Of a stretch of DNA of 64,000 nucleotides, positions 36,619 to 46,350 are shown piece by piece. The stretch comes from Azospirillum fermentarium (GTDB taxonomy: Bacteria; Pseudomonadota; Alphaproteobacteria; Azospirillales; Azospirillaceae): contig NZ_JAOQNH010000001.1 in NCBI RefSeq assembly GCF_025961205.1, forward strand, positions 1,140,001 through 1,204,000, in the 5' to 3' direction. Position 1 is the first letter of the stretch. Each line of letters opens with the position of its first letter. The notes beneath the pieces are model-generated. The model was not told where the DNA came from. It was given only the letters and a program-made list of their open reading frames with translations, and searched no databases. The position numbers and the translations under genes were made by a program.

Positions 36619-38472
36619 TCACCGCCGCCAGCCGCGGCGGTCGTCCTCGTCGAACAGCTCGGCCAGCTTGTTCATGACGGTGCCGCCCAACTGCTCCGCA
36701 TCCACGATGGTGACCGCGCGGCGGTAATAGCGGGTGACGTCGTGGCCGATGCCGATGGCGACCAGTTCCACGGGCGACCGGGTTTCGATCTCGTCGATCA
36801 CCTGGCGCAGGTGGCGTTCCAGATAGCTGCCGGAATTGACCGACAGGGTGGAATCGTCCACCGGCGCGCCGTCGGAGACCACCATCAGGATGCGGCGCTG
36901 TTCGGGGCGGGCCAGCAGGCGGCTGTGCGCCCACATCAGCGCCTCGCCGTCGATGTTCTCCTTCAGGATGCCTTCGCGCAGCATCAGGCCCAGATTCTTG
37001 CGCGCCCGGCGCCACGGCTGGTCGGCGGCCTTGTAGATGATGTGGCGCAGGTCGTTGAGCCGGCCCGGATTGGGCTGCTTGCCGTCGGCCAGCCAGCGTT
37101 CGCGGGCCTGCCCGCCCTTCCACGCACGGGTGGTGAAGCCCAGGATCTCCACCTTCACGGCACAGCGCTCCAGGGTGCGGGCCAGGATGTCGGCGCTCAT
37201 GGCGGCGATGGAGATGGGGCGCCCGCGCATGGAGCCGGAGTTGTCGATCAGCAGCGTCACCACCGTGTCGCGGAAATTGGTTTCCTTCTCCCGCTTGAAC
37301 GACAGGGGCACGACGGGATTGATGACCACCCGCGACAGGCGGGCGGCGTCCAGCAGCCCTTCCTCCAGGTCGAATTCCCAGGTGCGCTGCTGCTTGGCCA
37401 TCAGCCGGCGCTGGAGCCGGTTGGCCAGCTTGGAGATCACGCCTTGGAGGTGCTGGAGCTGCTGGTCCAGCATGTGGCGCAGCCGGTCCAGTTCCTGGGC
37501 GTCGCACAGCTCGGCGGCGTCCACCACCTCGTCGAACTGGGTGGTGTAGACGCGGTAGGCGTGGGGGTCGGGTTCGTTGCGGCGCGGGTCGGGGCGGGCG
37601 GGCTTGCCGGGGCCGGCGGGTTCCTCCGCCCCTTCGCCCTCGCCCATTTCGCCGTCGCCCTCGTCGGTGCCGTCGTCACCACCCTCGCCGCTGTCGCCGG
37701 AGTCCGACTCCTGCGTCATCTGGCTGTCGGCCTGGCTGTCGGGGGTGCTGTCGCTTTGCGACTGGCCGTCGGTCTGCTGCGGCTGGTTCTCGTTGGTGGG
37801 GCCGCTGTCGTCCTCTTCCTTCTCCGGCTCGGTGGGCGGTTCCTCCGCCTCCATCTCCAGATCGGCCAGCAGGCGGCGGACGGCGCGGGCATAGGCGTCC
37901 TGGTCGCGCATGGTCGAGGCCAGGGCATCCATCCCATGGCCCAGCTTGGCCTCGATCCACGGGCGCCACAGGTCCACGGCGGACGCGGCGGCGGGCGGCG
38001 GCTCGGCCCCGGTCATGGCCTGACGCGCCAGCACCCGCAGCGCTTCGGCCAGGGGCACGGCGTCGCGGTCGGTGATGGTTTCCCAGCCCAGCCGGTGGTA
38101 GCGCTCGTTGAGGGTGGTGGCGAGGTTGGCGGCGACGCCGCTCATGGCCTGCGCCCCCAGCGCCTCGCACCGGGCCTGTTCCAGCGCGTCATAGGCGGCG
38201 CGCGCGGTGTCGCCCAGCGGCAGGCGCTGGGCATGGACGGCGGCGCTGTGGAACCGCACCCGCAGGGCCACGGCGTCCGCCGCCCCGCGCATCAGCGCCA
38301 CGTCGTGGGGGTTCATGTCCCGCGGCGGGGTGGGCACGCGGGCGCGCAGCCCGGTCAGCCCCGGCGGCTCGTTGGAGAACACCACCTGCACGTCCTCCCG
38401 CCCCGCCAGCGCCCGGATGGTGGCGGTGGTGGAACGCTTGAAGGTCTCGGTGGGGGAGTCGCGGTCGGACAT
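36619..38472 (-). CDS. cobT: Aerobic cobaltochelatase subunit CobT
   Basis: 617 residues, the length of CobT, the subunit that with CobS (AAA+) and CobN inserts cobalt into hydrogenobyrinic acid a,c-diamide. A highly acidic stretch near 225-285 is typical, and the C-terminal von Willebrand A domain carries the MIDAS motif DNSGSM near 410. CobN is not in the window. It lies 154 bases downstream of cobS; a palindromic repeat stands between them. Confidence 0.95.
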   Translation of the reverse strand: MSDRDSPTETFKRSTTATIRALAGREDVQVVFSNEPPGLTGLRARVPTPPRDMNPHDVALMRGAADAVALRVRFHSAAVHAQRLPLGDTARAAYDALEQARCEALGAQAMSGVAANLATTLNERYHRLGWETITDRDAVPLAEALRVLARQAMTGAEPPPAAASAVDLWRPWIEAKLGHGMDALASTMRDQDAYARAVRRLLADLEMEAEEPPTEPEKEEDDSGPTNENQPQQTDGQSQSDSTPDSQADSQMTQESDSGDSGEGGDDGTDEGDGEMGEGEGAEEPAGPGKPARPDPRRNEPDPHAYRVYTTQFDEVVDAAELCDAQELDRLRHMLDQQLQHLQGVISKLANRLQRRLMAKQQRTWEFDLEEGLLDAARLSRVVINPVVPLSFKREKETNFRDTVVTLLIDNSGSMRGRPISIAAMSADILARTLERCAVKVEILGFTTRAWKGGQARERWLADGKQPNPGRLNDLRHIIYKAADQPWRRARKNLGLMLREGILKENIDGEALMWAHSRLLARPEQRRILMVVSDGAPVDDSTLSVNSGSYLERHLRQVIDEIETRSPVELVAIGIGHDVTRYYRRAVTIVDAEQLGGTVMNKLAELFDEDDRRGWRR

Positions 38473-38580
38473 GATGGGTTTCAGGCTCGGTGGTCGGTGG
38501 CGATGCCCTTTTCCCCTCTCCCGGTGCGGGTGAGAAGGCGGAGGGCAAAGGACTTTGAGAAACGGGGCGCGCTGCGGGCG

Positions 38581-38619
38581 GCCCTCAACCGTCTCCCCAT
38601 GCCGGGAGAGGTTGAGGGC
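38581..38619. repeat. Palindromic REP-like element between cobS and cobT
   Basis: GCCCTCAACC-G-TCTCCC and GGGAGAGGTTGAGGGC form a 16-bp stem with one bulge and a six-base loop, eight bases after the cobS stop. A second partial arm lies near 38507-38535. The CTCTCCC core is shared with the elements at 27522 and 58067. It may also reduce transcription into cobT. Confidence 0.65.
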
Positions 38620-38626
38620 AGGGGCC

Positions 38627-39631
38627 TCAGACCAGGTTGACCCGGACGCCGGTTTCGGGCAGTTCCTTGCCGAAGCAGCGCTGGTAGTATTCGGCCACGG
38701 TCGCCCGCTCCACCTCGTCGCACTTGTTGAGGAAGGTGATGCGGAAGGCGAAGGCCAGATCGTTGAAGATCCGCGCGTTCTCGGCCCAGGTCAGCACCGT
38801 GCGCGGGCTCATCACCGTGGACACGTCGCCGTTGATGAAACCCTGGCGGGTCAGGTCGGCCAGACGCACCATGTTGGCGACCGTCTGCTTGCCCTCGGCC
38901 GACTCATACCCCGGCATCTTGGCCAGAACGATCGCAACCTCGGCGTCGTGGGGCAGGTAGTTCAGGGTCGCCACGATGTTCCAGCGGTCCATCTGGCCCT
39001 GGTTGATCTGCTGGGTGCCGTGGTACAGGCCGGTGGTGTCGCCCAGCCCCACCGTGTTGGCGGTGGCGAACAGGCGGAACGCCGGGTGCGGGCGGATCAC
39101 GCGGTTCTGGTCCAGCAGCGTCAGCTTGCCTTCCACCTCCAGCACGCGCTGGATGACGAACATCACGTCGGGGCGGCCCGCGTCGTATTCGTCGAACACC
39201 AGGGCGCAGGCATGCTGCAAAGCCCAGGGCAGGATGCCCTCGCGGTATTCGGTCACCTGCATGCCGTCGCGCAGCACGATGGCGTCCTTGCCCATCAGGT
39301 CGATGCGGCTGATGTGGCTGTCCAGGTTGACGCGGATGCAGGGCCAGTTGAGACGGGCGGCCACCTGTTCGATGTGGGTGGATTTGCCGGTGCCGTGATA
39401 GCCCTGGACCATGACGCGCCGGTTGTGGGCGAAGCCGGCCAGGATGGCCAGCGTGGTGTCATGGTCGAAGCGGTACGCCTCGTCCACGTCGGGCACATGC
39501 TCGGTGCGCTGGCTGAAGGCCGGGACCATCAGGTCCGAGTCGATGCCGAAGGTCTGGCGCACGGAAACGGTGGTGTCCGGCACGTGATCGAACAGGGCCG
39601 AGGTGGCCGTCGAGGTTCCTTGGGGGGGCAT
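38627..39631 (-). CDS. cobS: Aerobic cobaltochelatase subunit CobS
   Basis: 334 residues, close to the usual 330. An AAA+ ATPase with Walker [10 protein letters not shown] (77-85), Walker [11 protein letters not shown], and the segment [16 protein letters not shown] shared by CobS proteins. It forms ATP-driven rings with CobT for cobalt insertion. ATG 39631 gives the family length; ATG 39679 would overlap the J-domain gene by 11 bases, and neither has a strong ribosome site. Confidence 0.94.
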   Translation of the reverse strand: MPPQGTSTATSALFDHVPDTTVSVRQTFGIDSDLMVPAFSQRTEHVPDVDEAYRFDHDTTLAILAGFAHNRRVMVQGYHGTGKSTHIEQVAARLNWPCIRVNLDSHISRIDLMGKDAIVLRDGMQVTEYREGILPWALQHACALVFDEYDAGRPDVMFVIQRVLEVEGKLTLLDQNRVIRPHPAFRLFATANTVGLGDTTGLYHGTQQINQGQMDRWNIVATLNYLPHDAEVAIVLAKMPGYESAEGKQTVANMVRLADLTRQGFINGDVSTVMSPRTVLTWAENARIFNDLAFAFRITFLNKCDEVERATVAEYYQRCFGKELPETGVRVNLV

Positions 39632-39668
39632 GAGGGGGTCGTTTCGTTTCAGCGATTTGTCCGAATGC

Positions 39669-40253
39669 TCAGACACCATAGCAGGCTTTGAGCGTGTTGT
39701 AGGCGTGATTGATTTCTTTCAGCTTCTCTTCCGCCTCGCGGGTGCCGCCGTTGATGTCGGGGTGGTGCTGCTTGGCAAGCTCGCGGTAGCGGGCCTTGAT
39801 GCGGGCGAAATCCACCGGCGGCGTCAGGTTCAGCACCGCCAGCGCCTCCATCTCCGGGGTGGGGGCGGCGCGGCGGCGGGTCTCCGCCTCGCCGTCGGCG
39901 GCACCGGCGCTCTCGCGCCCGAATTCGAAGCCGAAGCCCTTGACCACCCGGTCGCGCAGGAAACGGTCCTGGGTGGCCCATTTGCCCAGCGGCCAGGACG
40001 GGCGCTGCCACGTGGTGTCCTGGCGCATTTCCCGCTCGATCTCGGCGGTGCTCATGCCGGCGTAATAGTCCCAGGATTTGTTGTAATCGCGCACATGGTT
40101 CAGGCAGAACCAGTAATAGTCGTTGAGCTGGGACCGGGATTTGGGCGCGCGGTATTCCCCCGCCTGTTCGCAGCCCGGATGGTCGCAGCACCGGGTGTGG
40201 GCGCGCGGCGGCTCGTCGTACAGGGGGCGGGATGTGCGGCGGTGGCTGTGCAT
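39669..40253 (-). CDS. J-domain (DnaJ-like) protein upstream of cobS
   Basis: 194 residues. The J domain is C-terminal (about 135-190) with HPD at 164-166, so it can stimulate a DnaK-type ATPase. The N-terminal part has Cys22, Cys23, Cys28 and Cys50, which could bind a metal. J proteins of this layout sit next to cobS in many alphaproteobacteria; a role in folding or assembly of the CobST chelatase is an inference from that linkage. Confidence 0.88.
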   Translation of the reverse strand: MHSHRRTSRPLYDEPPRAHTRCCDHPGCEQAGEYRAPKSRSQLNDYYWFCLNHVRDYNKSWDYYAGMSTAEIEREMRQDTTWQRPSWPLGKWATQDRFLRDRVVKGFGFEFGRESAGAADGEAETRRRAAPTPEMEALAVLNLTPPVDFARIKARYRELAKQHHPDINGGTREAEEKLKEINHAYNTLKACYGV

Positions 40254-40325
40254 CGGGCAAGTATGGGGGGGCGCCTTGCCGCTGGCAAGCGGGTGCTGGC
40301 ATGCGCACTCCCCCCATCCGCCGGC

Positions 40326-40354
40326 TTGACAGCGGCGTGCCGCATCGTTCTGCT
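40326..40354 (+). promoter_or_regulatory. Candidate bolA promoter
   Basis: A consensus -35 TTGACA at 40326-40331 is followed after 17 bases by a poor -10, TCTGCT (40349-40354), 39 bases before the bolA ATG. Confidence 0.35.
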
Positions 40355-40393
40355 TTCCACCACGCCTCTCCGCGCGACCACAGGATGATTGCC

Positions 40394-40672
40394 ATGACCT
40401 ACGCCGAGCGAATCCGCAGCAAGCTGATCCAGGGCCTGTCGCCCGAGCGGATCGATCTGGTGGACGAATCCCACCGCCACGCCGGCCACGGCGGCGCGCA
40501 TCCCGAGGGGGAAACCCATTTCACCCTGACCGTGGTCGCCGCGGCCTTTGCCGGCCGGACGCGGGTGGAGCGCCAGCGGATGGTTTACGATCTGCTGCAC
40601 GCGGAAATGGCCGAGCGGGTCCATGCCCTGGCGCTCACCACCCGCACGCCGGAGGAAGCGGCGCGCATCTGA
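40394..40672 (+). CDS. bolA: BolA family protein
   Basis: 92 residues with the BolA signature DESHRHAGH (24-32) and VYDLLHAEM. BolA proteins pair with monothiol glutaredoxins to hold an Fe-S cluster, and some bind DNA. ATG 40394 is chosen because AGGA lies eight bases before it; an ATG three codons earlier overlaps that site. It is divergent from the J-domain gene. Confidence 0.92.
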   Translation: MTYAERIRSKLIQGLSPERIDLVDESHRHAGHGGAHPEGETHFTLTVVAAAFAGRTRVERQRMVYDLLHAEMAERVHALALTTRTPEEAARI

Positions 40673-40741
40673 TCATCCCGCCATGCGGGTGTGCCCCCGC
40701 ACCCAAAAAGTTCTGGGCAAGAATAAGGCGGGGGCATCGGA

Positions 40742-40789
40742 AATGCATACGTTTGCATTCAACCAAATCAAGAAATATTGCCCCAATAT
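40742..40789. promoter_or_regulatory. Two inverted repeats upstream of the RHH gene
   Basis: AATGCA-TACGTT-TGCATT (40742-40759) and ATATTG-CCC-CAATAT (40775-40789) are perfect inverted repeats in an AT-rich 248-base gap. Ribbon-helix-helix proteins bind such short repeats, so autoregulation is possible. Confidence 0.35.
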
Positions 40790-40813
40790 CATCCGCCGAT
40801 GTGCGGGGTGGGT

Positions 40814-40841
40814 TGCTTTTCGTGCGTTATTTAGTAGAGTA
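40814..40841 (+). promoter_or_regulatory. Candidate promoter of the RHH gene
   Basis: TTGCTT (40814-40819) and TAGAGT (40836-40841) are 16 bases apart, 79 bases before the ATG. Weak match; listed because the region is AT-rich against a GC-rich background. Confidence 0.3.
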
Positions 40842-40920
40842 TCTTTTATGCAACCAAGGTAAGGGTGCCGGGGCGCGTCAAAGCGTTTTCGGCCCATGGC
40901 GTAGGGGGAAAGGGCAGCGC

Positions 40921-41382
40921 ATGGCGAAGCGTGGGCCAAAGAAGAAGGCTTCCGAACCCGTTCTGGGGGTGGCCGGGCTGAAAAGCCAGAACATCATGAT
41001 CGGCAGCCACCGGACCAGCATGCGTCTGGAGCCGTCCATGTGGGACGCGCTGGAGGATATCGCGCGCCGCGAACGGCTGACGATCCACGATCTGTGCGGC
41101 CTGATCAAGGAGCGGCTGAACCGTCAGCAGGAAATCCGCGGCGCGGCCGATTCGGAAGTGACGCTGACGTCGGCGGTGCGGGTGTTCATCGCCGCCTATT
41201 ACCGCCGGGCCTGCACCGACGAAGGGCACCAGCGTGCCGGTCATGGTCTGGGCGATCCGTTCGCGGGAACGCCGTTCGACCTGCCCCCGGCCAACCGTGA
41301 CGACCATGACCCCGATGGCGAGGGGGAACCGCGCCTGTCGGCGTCGTCGGCGGGCGGGGCCACGCCGGTCGATTTCTCCTGA
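40921..41382 (+). CDS. Ribbon-helix-helix domain protein
   Basis: 153 residues. Residues about 28-85 resemble the alphaproteobacterial RHH_4 family: GSHRTSMRLEPSMWDALEDIA, then LTIHDLCGLI. The N-terminus is basic (KRGPKKK) and the C-terminal 50 residues are polar and probably disordered. Proteins of this family are presumed DNA-binding regulators; the target is unknown. The ATG follows GGGGAAAGGG. It is convergent with the first of the two tandem chemoreceptors and shares a terminator with it. Confidence 0.85.
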   Translation: MAKRGPKKKASEPVLGVAGLKSQNIMIGSHRTSMRLEPSMWDALEDIARRERLTIHDLCGLIKERLNRQQEIRGAADSEVTLTSAVRVFIAAYYRRACTDEGHQRAGHGLGDPFAGTPFDLPPANRDDHDPDGEGEPRLSASSAGGATPVDFS

Positions 41383-41463
41383 CCCCGCTTTCGGCTGCGG
41401 GGGCTGTTTCCCTCCGCATCATCTACGCCGCCTGTATCGCCTGCGTCCGATGGACGTAAAACG

Positions 41464-41490
41464 AAGGGGAGCCTTTCCGGCTCCCCTTTT
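41464..41490. terminator. Bidirectional terminator between RHH gene and chemoreceptor
   Basis: AAGGGGAGCC-TTTCC-GGCTCCCCTT is a perfect 10-bp stem with TTTT following on the plus strand and TTCGTTTT on the minus strand. It lies between convergent stops at 41382 and 41511. Confidence 0.85.
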
Positions 41491-41510
41491 GCGTTGCACC
41501 CCGCTCGCGC

Positions 41511-42584
41511 TTAACCGGCGCGGACGGTCTGGATGAAGCGCTCGACCTCGTCCTGCAGGCGGCGTGACTGGTCCGACAGGGTGCCGGAGGCGGAGAGCAC
41601 GTGGCCGGCGGACGATCCTGTGCTCTGGGCGGCCTGCTGGACGCCGAGGATGTTGCTGGAAATCTCCTGCGTGCCGATGGCGGCCTGCTGGACGTTGCGG
41701 GCGATCTCGCGGGTGGCGGCGTCCTGTTCCTCCACCGCGGCGGCGATGGCGGTGGAAATCTCGTTGATCTCGCCGATGGTGCGGGTGATCTCCAGGGTGG
41801 CGTCCACGGCGCCGCCGGTGGCCTGCTGGATGGCGGCGATGCGCTGGGAGATGTCCTCGGTGGCCTTGGCGGTCTGGTTGGCGAGGCTCTTGACCTCCGA
41901 GGCGACGACGGCGAAGCCCTTGCCGGCCTCGCCCGCGCGGGCGGCCTCGATGGTGGCGTTCAGCGCCAGCAGGTTGGTCTGGCTGGCGATGTTGTTGATG
42001 AGCTGGACCACGTCGCCGATGGCCTTGGCCTCGTCGGCCAGGGTCTGGATGCTGGCGTTGGTGGCCCGCGCGGTGTCGGCGGCGCGGCGGGCGATGTCGG
42101 CGGACTGGTTGACCTGGCGGGTGATCTCGCCGATGGAGGAGGTCATCTCTTCCGCCGAGGAGGCGACGGTCTGGACGTTGACGGCGGTCTCCTCGGTGGA
42201 GGCGGCGACGGCGGTGGCCTGGGTCTGGCTCTGCTGGGCGATGGCCGACAGGTTCTGGGCGTTGGACTGCATCTCGCCGGCGGCGGTGGCCACCTGGGTC
42301 ACCACGCCCTTGACGCTGGCCTCGAACCGGTCGGCCAGGGCGTGGAGGGAGCGGCGGCGCTCTTCGGTGGCCCGCTTTTCCTGTTCGGCCATGTCGGCCT
42401 GGAGGCGGCGGTTTTCCTGGGCGTTGGCCTTGAAGGTGCTGAGGGTGTCGGCCAGCAGGCCCACCTCGTCCCGGCGGCCCAGGCCGGGGACATCGGTGTC
42501 CAGCCGCCCGCCGGCCACGGCGCGCATGGCCTCGGTGATGCCGGCGATGGGACGGGTGACGCCGCTGACGATCATCCACAGGGC
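41511..42584 (-). repeat. Near-identical 1.07-kb segment, copy 1
   Basis: The 3' two-thirds of the first tandem chemoreceptor matches 43550-44623 at an offset of 2039 bases. I see only scattered single differences (for example near 41533, 42355-42365 and 42508-42510), including at synonymous positions. Confidence 0.9.
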
Positions 42585-43190
42585 GAGGCCGCCGATCACC
42601 AGGATGCCGCCCAGCGATGCCACCAGCGTCGCGGTGTAGGCCGACGCATAAGTGGCCGTGGCCTCGTCCGCCCCCTTGTCCATTCCCGCCTTGATGCGCT
42701 CCACCAGATTGGTCATGTCGTCGCGCACCTGATCGAGCTGGGGATCGAAGCGGGCGTTGAGGATGGCGATCGCGGCGGCGTTCTGGTTTTTCAGCGCCAG
42801 CGGCTTGATCTCTTCATAGACGGCCATCAGGGCGGTGAACTGCTGTGCGAAGCGGTTCATCTCGCCGCTCCAGCGGGGGGATGCCTGACGGGCGGCCTGA
42901 AGCTGCTGGGGGAAAATGCCGATGTTCTTCTCGATCGCCTGCACGGCCTGCTGCATCCGCGCTTCCTCGTCCTGGGCGATCAGCTTGTAGGTCTGGCGCC
43001 CGATGCCGGTGACCGTGCGGATCGCCGCTGCCGCGTGGACCACTGCCTCGGCGTCCTGCTCGATGAGGGTGGCGTATTCCGTGTTGATGTGCCCCATCTG
43101 GCCCAGGGCGAACAGGTTGGTCAGCAGCGTCAGGCCGGCCATCACGGCCAGCACGAGCGCAATTTTTGCGATCAGCTTCAGGTTCGACAT
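41511..43190 (-). CDS. Methyl-accepting chemotaxis protein (tandem copy 1)
   Basis: 559 residues: helix at about 8-28, a periplasmic four-helix-type domain of about 155 residues, second helix near 187-208, HAMP, and a signalling domain with tip [20 protein letters not shown]. The ligand cannot be inferred. From about residue 200 to the end the protein and its DNA are almost the same as in the next gene, while the periplasmic domain differs at many positions. ATG 43190 follows GAGGGGG by six bases; the upstream extension of the frame to 43220 has no ribosome site. Confidence 0.94.
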   Translation of the reverse strand: MSNLKLIAKIALVLAVMAGLTLLTNLFALGQMGHINTEYATLIEQDAEAVVHAAAAIRTVTGIGRQTYKLIAQDEEARMQQAVQAIEKNIGIFPQQLQAARQASPRWSGEMNRFAQQFTALMAVYEEIKPLALKNQNAAAIAILNARFDPQLDQVRDDMTNLVERIKAGMDKGADEATATYASAYTATLVASLGGILVIGGLALWMIVSGVTRPIAGITEAMRAVAGGRLDTDVPGLGRRDEVGLLADTLSTFKANAQENRRLQADMAEQEKRATEERRRSLHALADRFEASVKGVVTQVATAAGEMQSNAQNLSAIAQQSQTQATAVAASTEETAVNVQTVASSAEEMTSSIGEITRQVNQSADIARRAADTARATNASIQTLADEAKAIGDVVQLINNIASQTNLLALNATIEAARAGEAGKGFAVVASEVKSLANQTAKATEDISQRIAAIQQATGGAVDATLEITRTIGEINEISTAIAAAVEEQDAATREIARNVQQAAIGTQEISSNILGVQQAAQSTGSSAGHVLSASGTLSDQSRRLQDEVERFIQTVRAG

Positions 43191-43219
43191 GGTTTGCCCC
43201 CTCTTTATTCTGGGGGGCA

Positions 43220-43247
43220 ATCATAACCATACTTACGTATCAATCAA
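43220..43247 (-). promoter_or_regulatory. Promoter with inverted repeat in the spacer (chemoreceptor copy 1)
   Basis: On the minus strand TTGATT (43247-43242) and TATGAT (43225-43220) are 16 bases apart, 30 bases before the ATG. The spacer contains ATAC-GTAA-GTAT. The promoter of copy 2 has the same spacing, the same distance to its ATG and a similar inverted repeat. Confidence 0.55.
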
Positions 43248-43501
43248 GAATATAACCCAGCATAAAGTTATATGAGGCGCGGAATTTTCAAAGGAAGCAC
43301 CGGAATCATTCAATGAAAATATGTGCACGAATATTTTGATGGGCGTGCTTGTCAATCGTTATTGTGCAGTGTCTATACAATGTGGCGCGGCGGGATCCTG
43401 TTGTTAATGAAAATCATTTGTGATTCGTGAAGGTGTTTTATTGTTTGGTTTTTCTTCTCTTGCGTTCACAGGCATCCCCCCGGGTGGGGCGCCGTTGCCG
43501 G

Positions 43502-43538
43502 GCCGCCATCGGGAAGGGGGGGGCCTCCCGATGGCGGC
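43502..43538 (-). terminator. Hairpin after chemoreceptor copy 2
   Basis: GCCGCCATCGGGA (43502-43514) and TCCCGATGGCGGC (43526-43538) form a perfect 13-bp stem, 12 bases beyond the stop. No T run follows on the minus strand, so termination may need Rho. Confidence 0.55.
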
Positions 43539-43549
43539 AGTTTCCTGGG

Positions 43550-44623
43550 TTAACCGGCGCGGACGGTCTGGATAAAGCGCTCGACCTCGTCCTGCAGGCG
43601 GCGTGACTGGTCCGACAGGGTGCCGGAGGCGGAGAGCACGTGGCCGGCGGACGATCCTGTGCTCTGGGCGGCCTGCTGGACGCCGAGGATGTTGCTGGAA
43701 ATCTCCTGCGTGCCGATGGCGGCCTGCTGGACGTTGCGGGCGATCTCGCGGGTGGCGGCGTCCTGTTCCTCCACCGCGGCGGCGATGGCGGTGGAAATCT
43801 CGTTGATCTCGCCGATGGTGCGGGTGATCTCCAGGGTGGCGTCCACGGCGCCGCCGGTGGCCTGCTGGATGGCGGCGATGCGCTGGGAGATGTCCTCGGT
43901 GGCCTTGGCGGTCTGGTTGGCGAGGCTCTTGACCTCCGAGGCGACGACGGCGAAGCCCTTGCCGGCCTCGCCCGCGCGGGCGGCCTCGATGGTGGCGTTC
44001 AGCGCCAGCAGGTTGGTCTGGCTGGCGATGTTGTTGATGAGCTGGACCACGTCGCCGATGGCCTTGGCCTCGTCGGCCAGGGTCTGGATGCTGGCGTTGG
44101 TGGCCCGCGCGGTGTCGGCGGCGCGGCGGGCGATGTCGGCGGACTGGTTGACCTGGCGGGTGATCTCGCCGATGGAGGAGGTCATCTCTTCCGCCGAGGA
44201 GGCGACGGTCTGGACGTTGACGGCGGTCTCCTCGGTGGAGGCGGCGACGGCGGTGGCCTGGGTCTGGCTCTGCTGGGCGATGGCCGACAGGTTCTGGGCG
44301 TTGGACTGCATCTCGCCGGCGGCGGTGGCCACCTGGGTCACCACGCCCTTGACGCTGGCCTCGAACCGGTCGGCCAGGGCGTGCAGGGAGCGGCGCCGCT
44401 CTTCGGTGGCCCGTTTTTCCTGTTCGGCCATGTCGGCCTGGAGGCGGCGGTTTTCCTGGGCGTTGGCCTTGAAGGTGCTGAGGGTGTCGGCCAGCAGGCC
44501 CACCTCGTCCCGGCGGCCCAGGCCGGGGACATCGGTGTCCAGTTGCCCGCCGGCCACGGCGCGCATGGCCTCGGTGATGCCGGCGATGGGACGGGTGACG
44601 CCGCTGACGATCATCCACAAGGC
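43550..44623 (-). repeat. Near-identical 1.07-kb segment, copy 2
   Basis: Partner of the segment at 41511-42584. Identity drops sharply upstream of about 44623, where the second membrane helix and periplasmic domain begin. Confidence 0.9.
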
Positions 44624-45229
44624 GAAGCCGCCGATCAGCAGGATGCCCCCCAGCGACGCCGCCAGCGTCGCGGTGTAGGCCGAACCATAGGTGGCCGTGG
44701 CCTCGTCCGCCCCCTTGTCCATTCCCGCCTTGATGCGGGTGACCAGATCGGTCATGTCGTCGCGCATCTGGTCGATCTGGGGATCGAAGCGGGCGTTGAG
44801 GATGGCGATCGCGGCGGCGTTCTGGTTCTTCAGCGCCAGCGGCTTGATCTCGGAATAGGCGGCCATCAGGTCGGGCAGCCGGCGTTCGATGCGGGAAAGA
44901 TCCTCCCCCCACCGCGGTGATGCCTGACGGGCGGCCTGGAACTGTTCCAGGATGGCCCGATGGTTCTTTTCAATCGCTTCCACCGCCTGCTGCATCCGCA
45001 CATCGTCCTCTTGGACGATCAGCTTGTAGGTCTGGCGCCCGATGGCGACCAGATTGCGGTTTGCCCGCGACGCCTGGACCACCGCCTCGGCATCGTTGTC
45101 GATGAGCGTGGTGTATTCCGTGTTGATGTGCCCCATCTGCCCCAGGGCAAACAGGTTGGTGGCCAGAGTCAGCACCGACATCATAGCCAGCACGATCGAG
45201 ATTTTCGTAATCAGCTTCAGGTTCGACAT
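43550..45229 (-). CDS. Methyl-accepting chemotaxis protein (tandem copy 2)
   Basis: 559 residues, the same length and layout as copy 1: helix at about 8-28, periplasmic domain, helix near 187-208, HAMP and signalling hairpin. The last ~255 residues are identical to copy 1 and the DNA nearly so, whereas the periplasmic domains share only blocks such as [15 protein letters not shown] and [14 protein letters not shown] segments. Different ligands with the same output are likely. ATG 45229 lies six bases after AAGGGG. It has its own promoter and terminator. Confidence 0.94.
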   Translation of the reverse strand: MSNLKLITKISIVLAMMSVLTLATNLFALGQMGHINTEYTTLIDNDAEAVVQASRANRNLVAIGRQTYKLIVQEDDVRMQQAVEAIEKNHRAILEQFQAARQASPRWGEDLSRIERRLPDLMAAYSEIKPLALKNQNAAAIAILNARFDPQIDQMRDDMTDLVTRIKAGMDKGADEATATYGSAYTATLAASLGGILLIGGFALWMIVSGVTRPIAGITEAMRAVAGGQLDTDVPGLGRRDEVGLLADTLSTFKANAQENRRLQADMAEQEKRATEERRRSLHALADRFEASVKGVVTQVATAAGEMQSNAQNLSAIAQQSQTQATAVAASTEETAVNVQTVASSAEEMTSSIGEITRQVNQSADIARRAADTARATNASIQTLADEAKAIGDVVQLINNIASQTNLLALNATIEAARAGEAGKGFAVVASEVKSLANQTAKATEDISQRIAAIQQATGGAVDATLEITRTIGEINEISTAIAAAVEEQDAATREIARNVQQAAIGTQEISSNILGVQQAAQSTGSSAGHVLSASGTLSDQSRRLQDEVERFIQTVRAG

Positions 45230-45258
45230 AAACTGCCCCTTTCCCAGCACCCGGGGCA

Positions 45259-45286
45259 ATGATAGCGGTACAAAGGTACCGATCAA
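45259..45286 (-). promoter_or_regulatory. Promoter with inverted repeat in the spacer (chemoreceptor copy 2)
   Basis: On the minus strand TTGATC (45286-45281) and TATCAT (45264-45259) are 16 bases apart, 30 bases before the ATG. The spacer contains GGTAC-CTTT-GTACC, a perfect 5-bp inverted repeat in the same place as the one in the copy 1 promoter. Confidence 0.55.
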
Positions 45287-45533
45287 GGGTGCGGGCTGCT
45301 ACAAAATGGCTCCGCGCCAAAAAAGACAAAAAAGAAACGCGAGGCTGAAAAAGAAATATAGAGGCTTTGATTGTTTCAATCATAGGACAGCACACTTTAT
45401 GTGATATAGAGTCTTGATTGTTTGCAGCCGTTCCGATTTTTTTGTGAAAATAAGAATTCATCGTACGCGTAAGGGCCAAAGACGCCGTTCCGGCTGTGCA
45501 TGCGTGTCAGGCGCCCCGTGGCGATCCAAAAGG

Positions 45534-45558
45534 AAAGGGGGCGTTTCCGCCCCCTTTT
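45534..45558 (-). terminator. Rho-independent terminator of the DUF2889 gene
   Basis: AAAGGGGGCG-TTTC-CGCCCCCTTT is a perfect 10-bp stem. On the minus strand it is followed by CCTTTTGG. It starts 38 bases after the stop. Confidence 0.75.
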
Positions 45559-45596
45559 CGGTTCCCTGAACGTGGCCGCCCGCTGGTCCGCCGCGG

Positions 45597-46223
45597 TCAT
45601 TCCGCCGCGGCCTGGCGGGCATCCCGGTCGTTGCTGGGGGGATCGGCCTGCACCCCGCCGGTGTAATGGTCGGGCCAATGGCGGCGCACCAGATCGCCGT
45701 CGCTGCGGAACATGTGGCACATGTCCAACAGCGGCGGGCGGCCCTTGTAGCGCACGGGGCGCCCTTCGGCCTTGGCGCGTTCGGCCTTTTCACGGGCCAG
45801 CAGAGGATAAATGGTCTGGAAGGCGGTGGTCGCCACCGGCCCCATGATCTCGGCCAGATGGGTGCATCCCTCGGTGCCGCCCACCCGTTCCTTGACCGCG
45901 CGGGTCCAGCCGCGTCCGATGGTCAGCCCGACCAGCCGCTGGAAATTGGGCAGGATGCCGCCGCAGGTGGTAAAGGGTGCCTTGACCGTCGCCGCGTCCA
46001 CCGCGTGGATGGTGAAATGGTCGTCGATGGTGACCCGGATCCACAGATCGTGGATGGGGTCGCCCGGCTCGATGTGTCCCCGCTGCTCGGTGTCGAAGCC
46101 ATAGGACTTCACGTCGGTCAGGTGGCCCTCGATGTCCCACAGCCCATCGGCGCGGCGGTAGCCGTCCAGGCGGACGGTGCGGGCGTGGATGTGGGTGCGC
46201 GGTGCGGGGGACGGCAGCGGCAT
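45597..46223 (-). CDS. DUF2889 domain protein
   Basis: 208 residues. The sequence starting HIHARTVRLDGYRRADGLWD and continuing with LTDVKSYGF matches the DUF2889 family, whose function is not established. Further segments CGGILPNFQRLVGLTIGRGW and TEGCTHLAEIMGPVA, with conserved Cys and His residues, could bind a metal; that is a guess. The ATG at 46223 follows AAGGG by six bases. It is monocistronic with its own terminator. Confidence 0.85.
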   Translation of the reverse strand: MPLPSPAPRTHIHARTVRLDGYRRADGLWDIEGHLTDVKSYGFDTEQRGHIEPGDPIHDLWIRVTIDDHFTIHAVDAATVKAPFTTCGGILPNFQRLVGLTIGRGWTRAVKERVGGTEGCTHLAEIMGPVATTAFQTIYPLLAREKAERAKAEGRPVRYKGRPPLLDMCHMFRSDGDLVRRHWPDHYTGGVQADPPSNDRDARQAAAE

Positions 46224-46350
46224 GGGTGACCCTTCGCAAATGCGAGATGCGGAGCCGTATAATAGGTCGGGAACGGAGCCGGTCAACCCGGCCCCGCCGC
46301 ACGGTTGGTATGCCGTCCCGATGGTTGGGCCGTTCAGCGGCCGGGAGCGG

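Larger units (their letters stand above)
43191..43549. other. Intergenic region between the tandem chemoreceptors
   Basis: A 359-base gap, AT-rich from about 43230 to 43460. It holds the promoter of copy 1 (43220-43247) and the hairpin after copy 2 (43502-43538). I see no ORF with coding character in the middle. Confidence 0.6.
45230..45596. other. Intergenic region upstream of chemoreceptor copy 2
   Basis: A 367-base gap. It holds the copy 2 promoter (45259-45286), an AT-rich stretch at about 45300-45470 with no recognised pattern, and the terminator of the DUF2889 gene (45534-45558). The open frames here lack coding character. Confidence 0.6.

Noticed and set aside
41601..44920. Two nearly identical plus-strand open frames rich in Gly, Leu and Asp
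   Set aside because: They are the antisense of the duplicated chemoreceptor segment, so their similarity reflects the DNA duplication and not a conserved protein.
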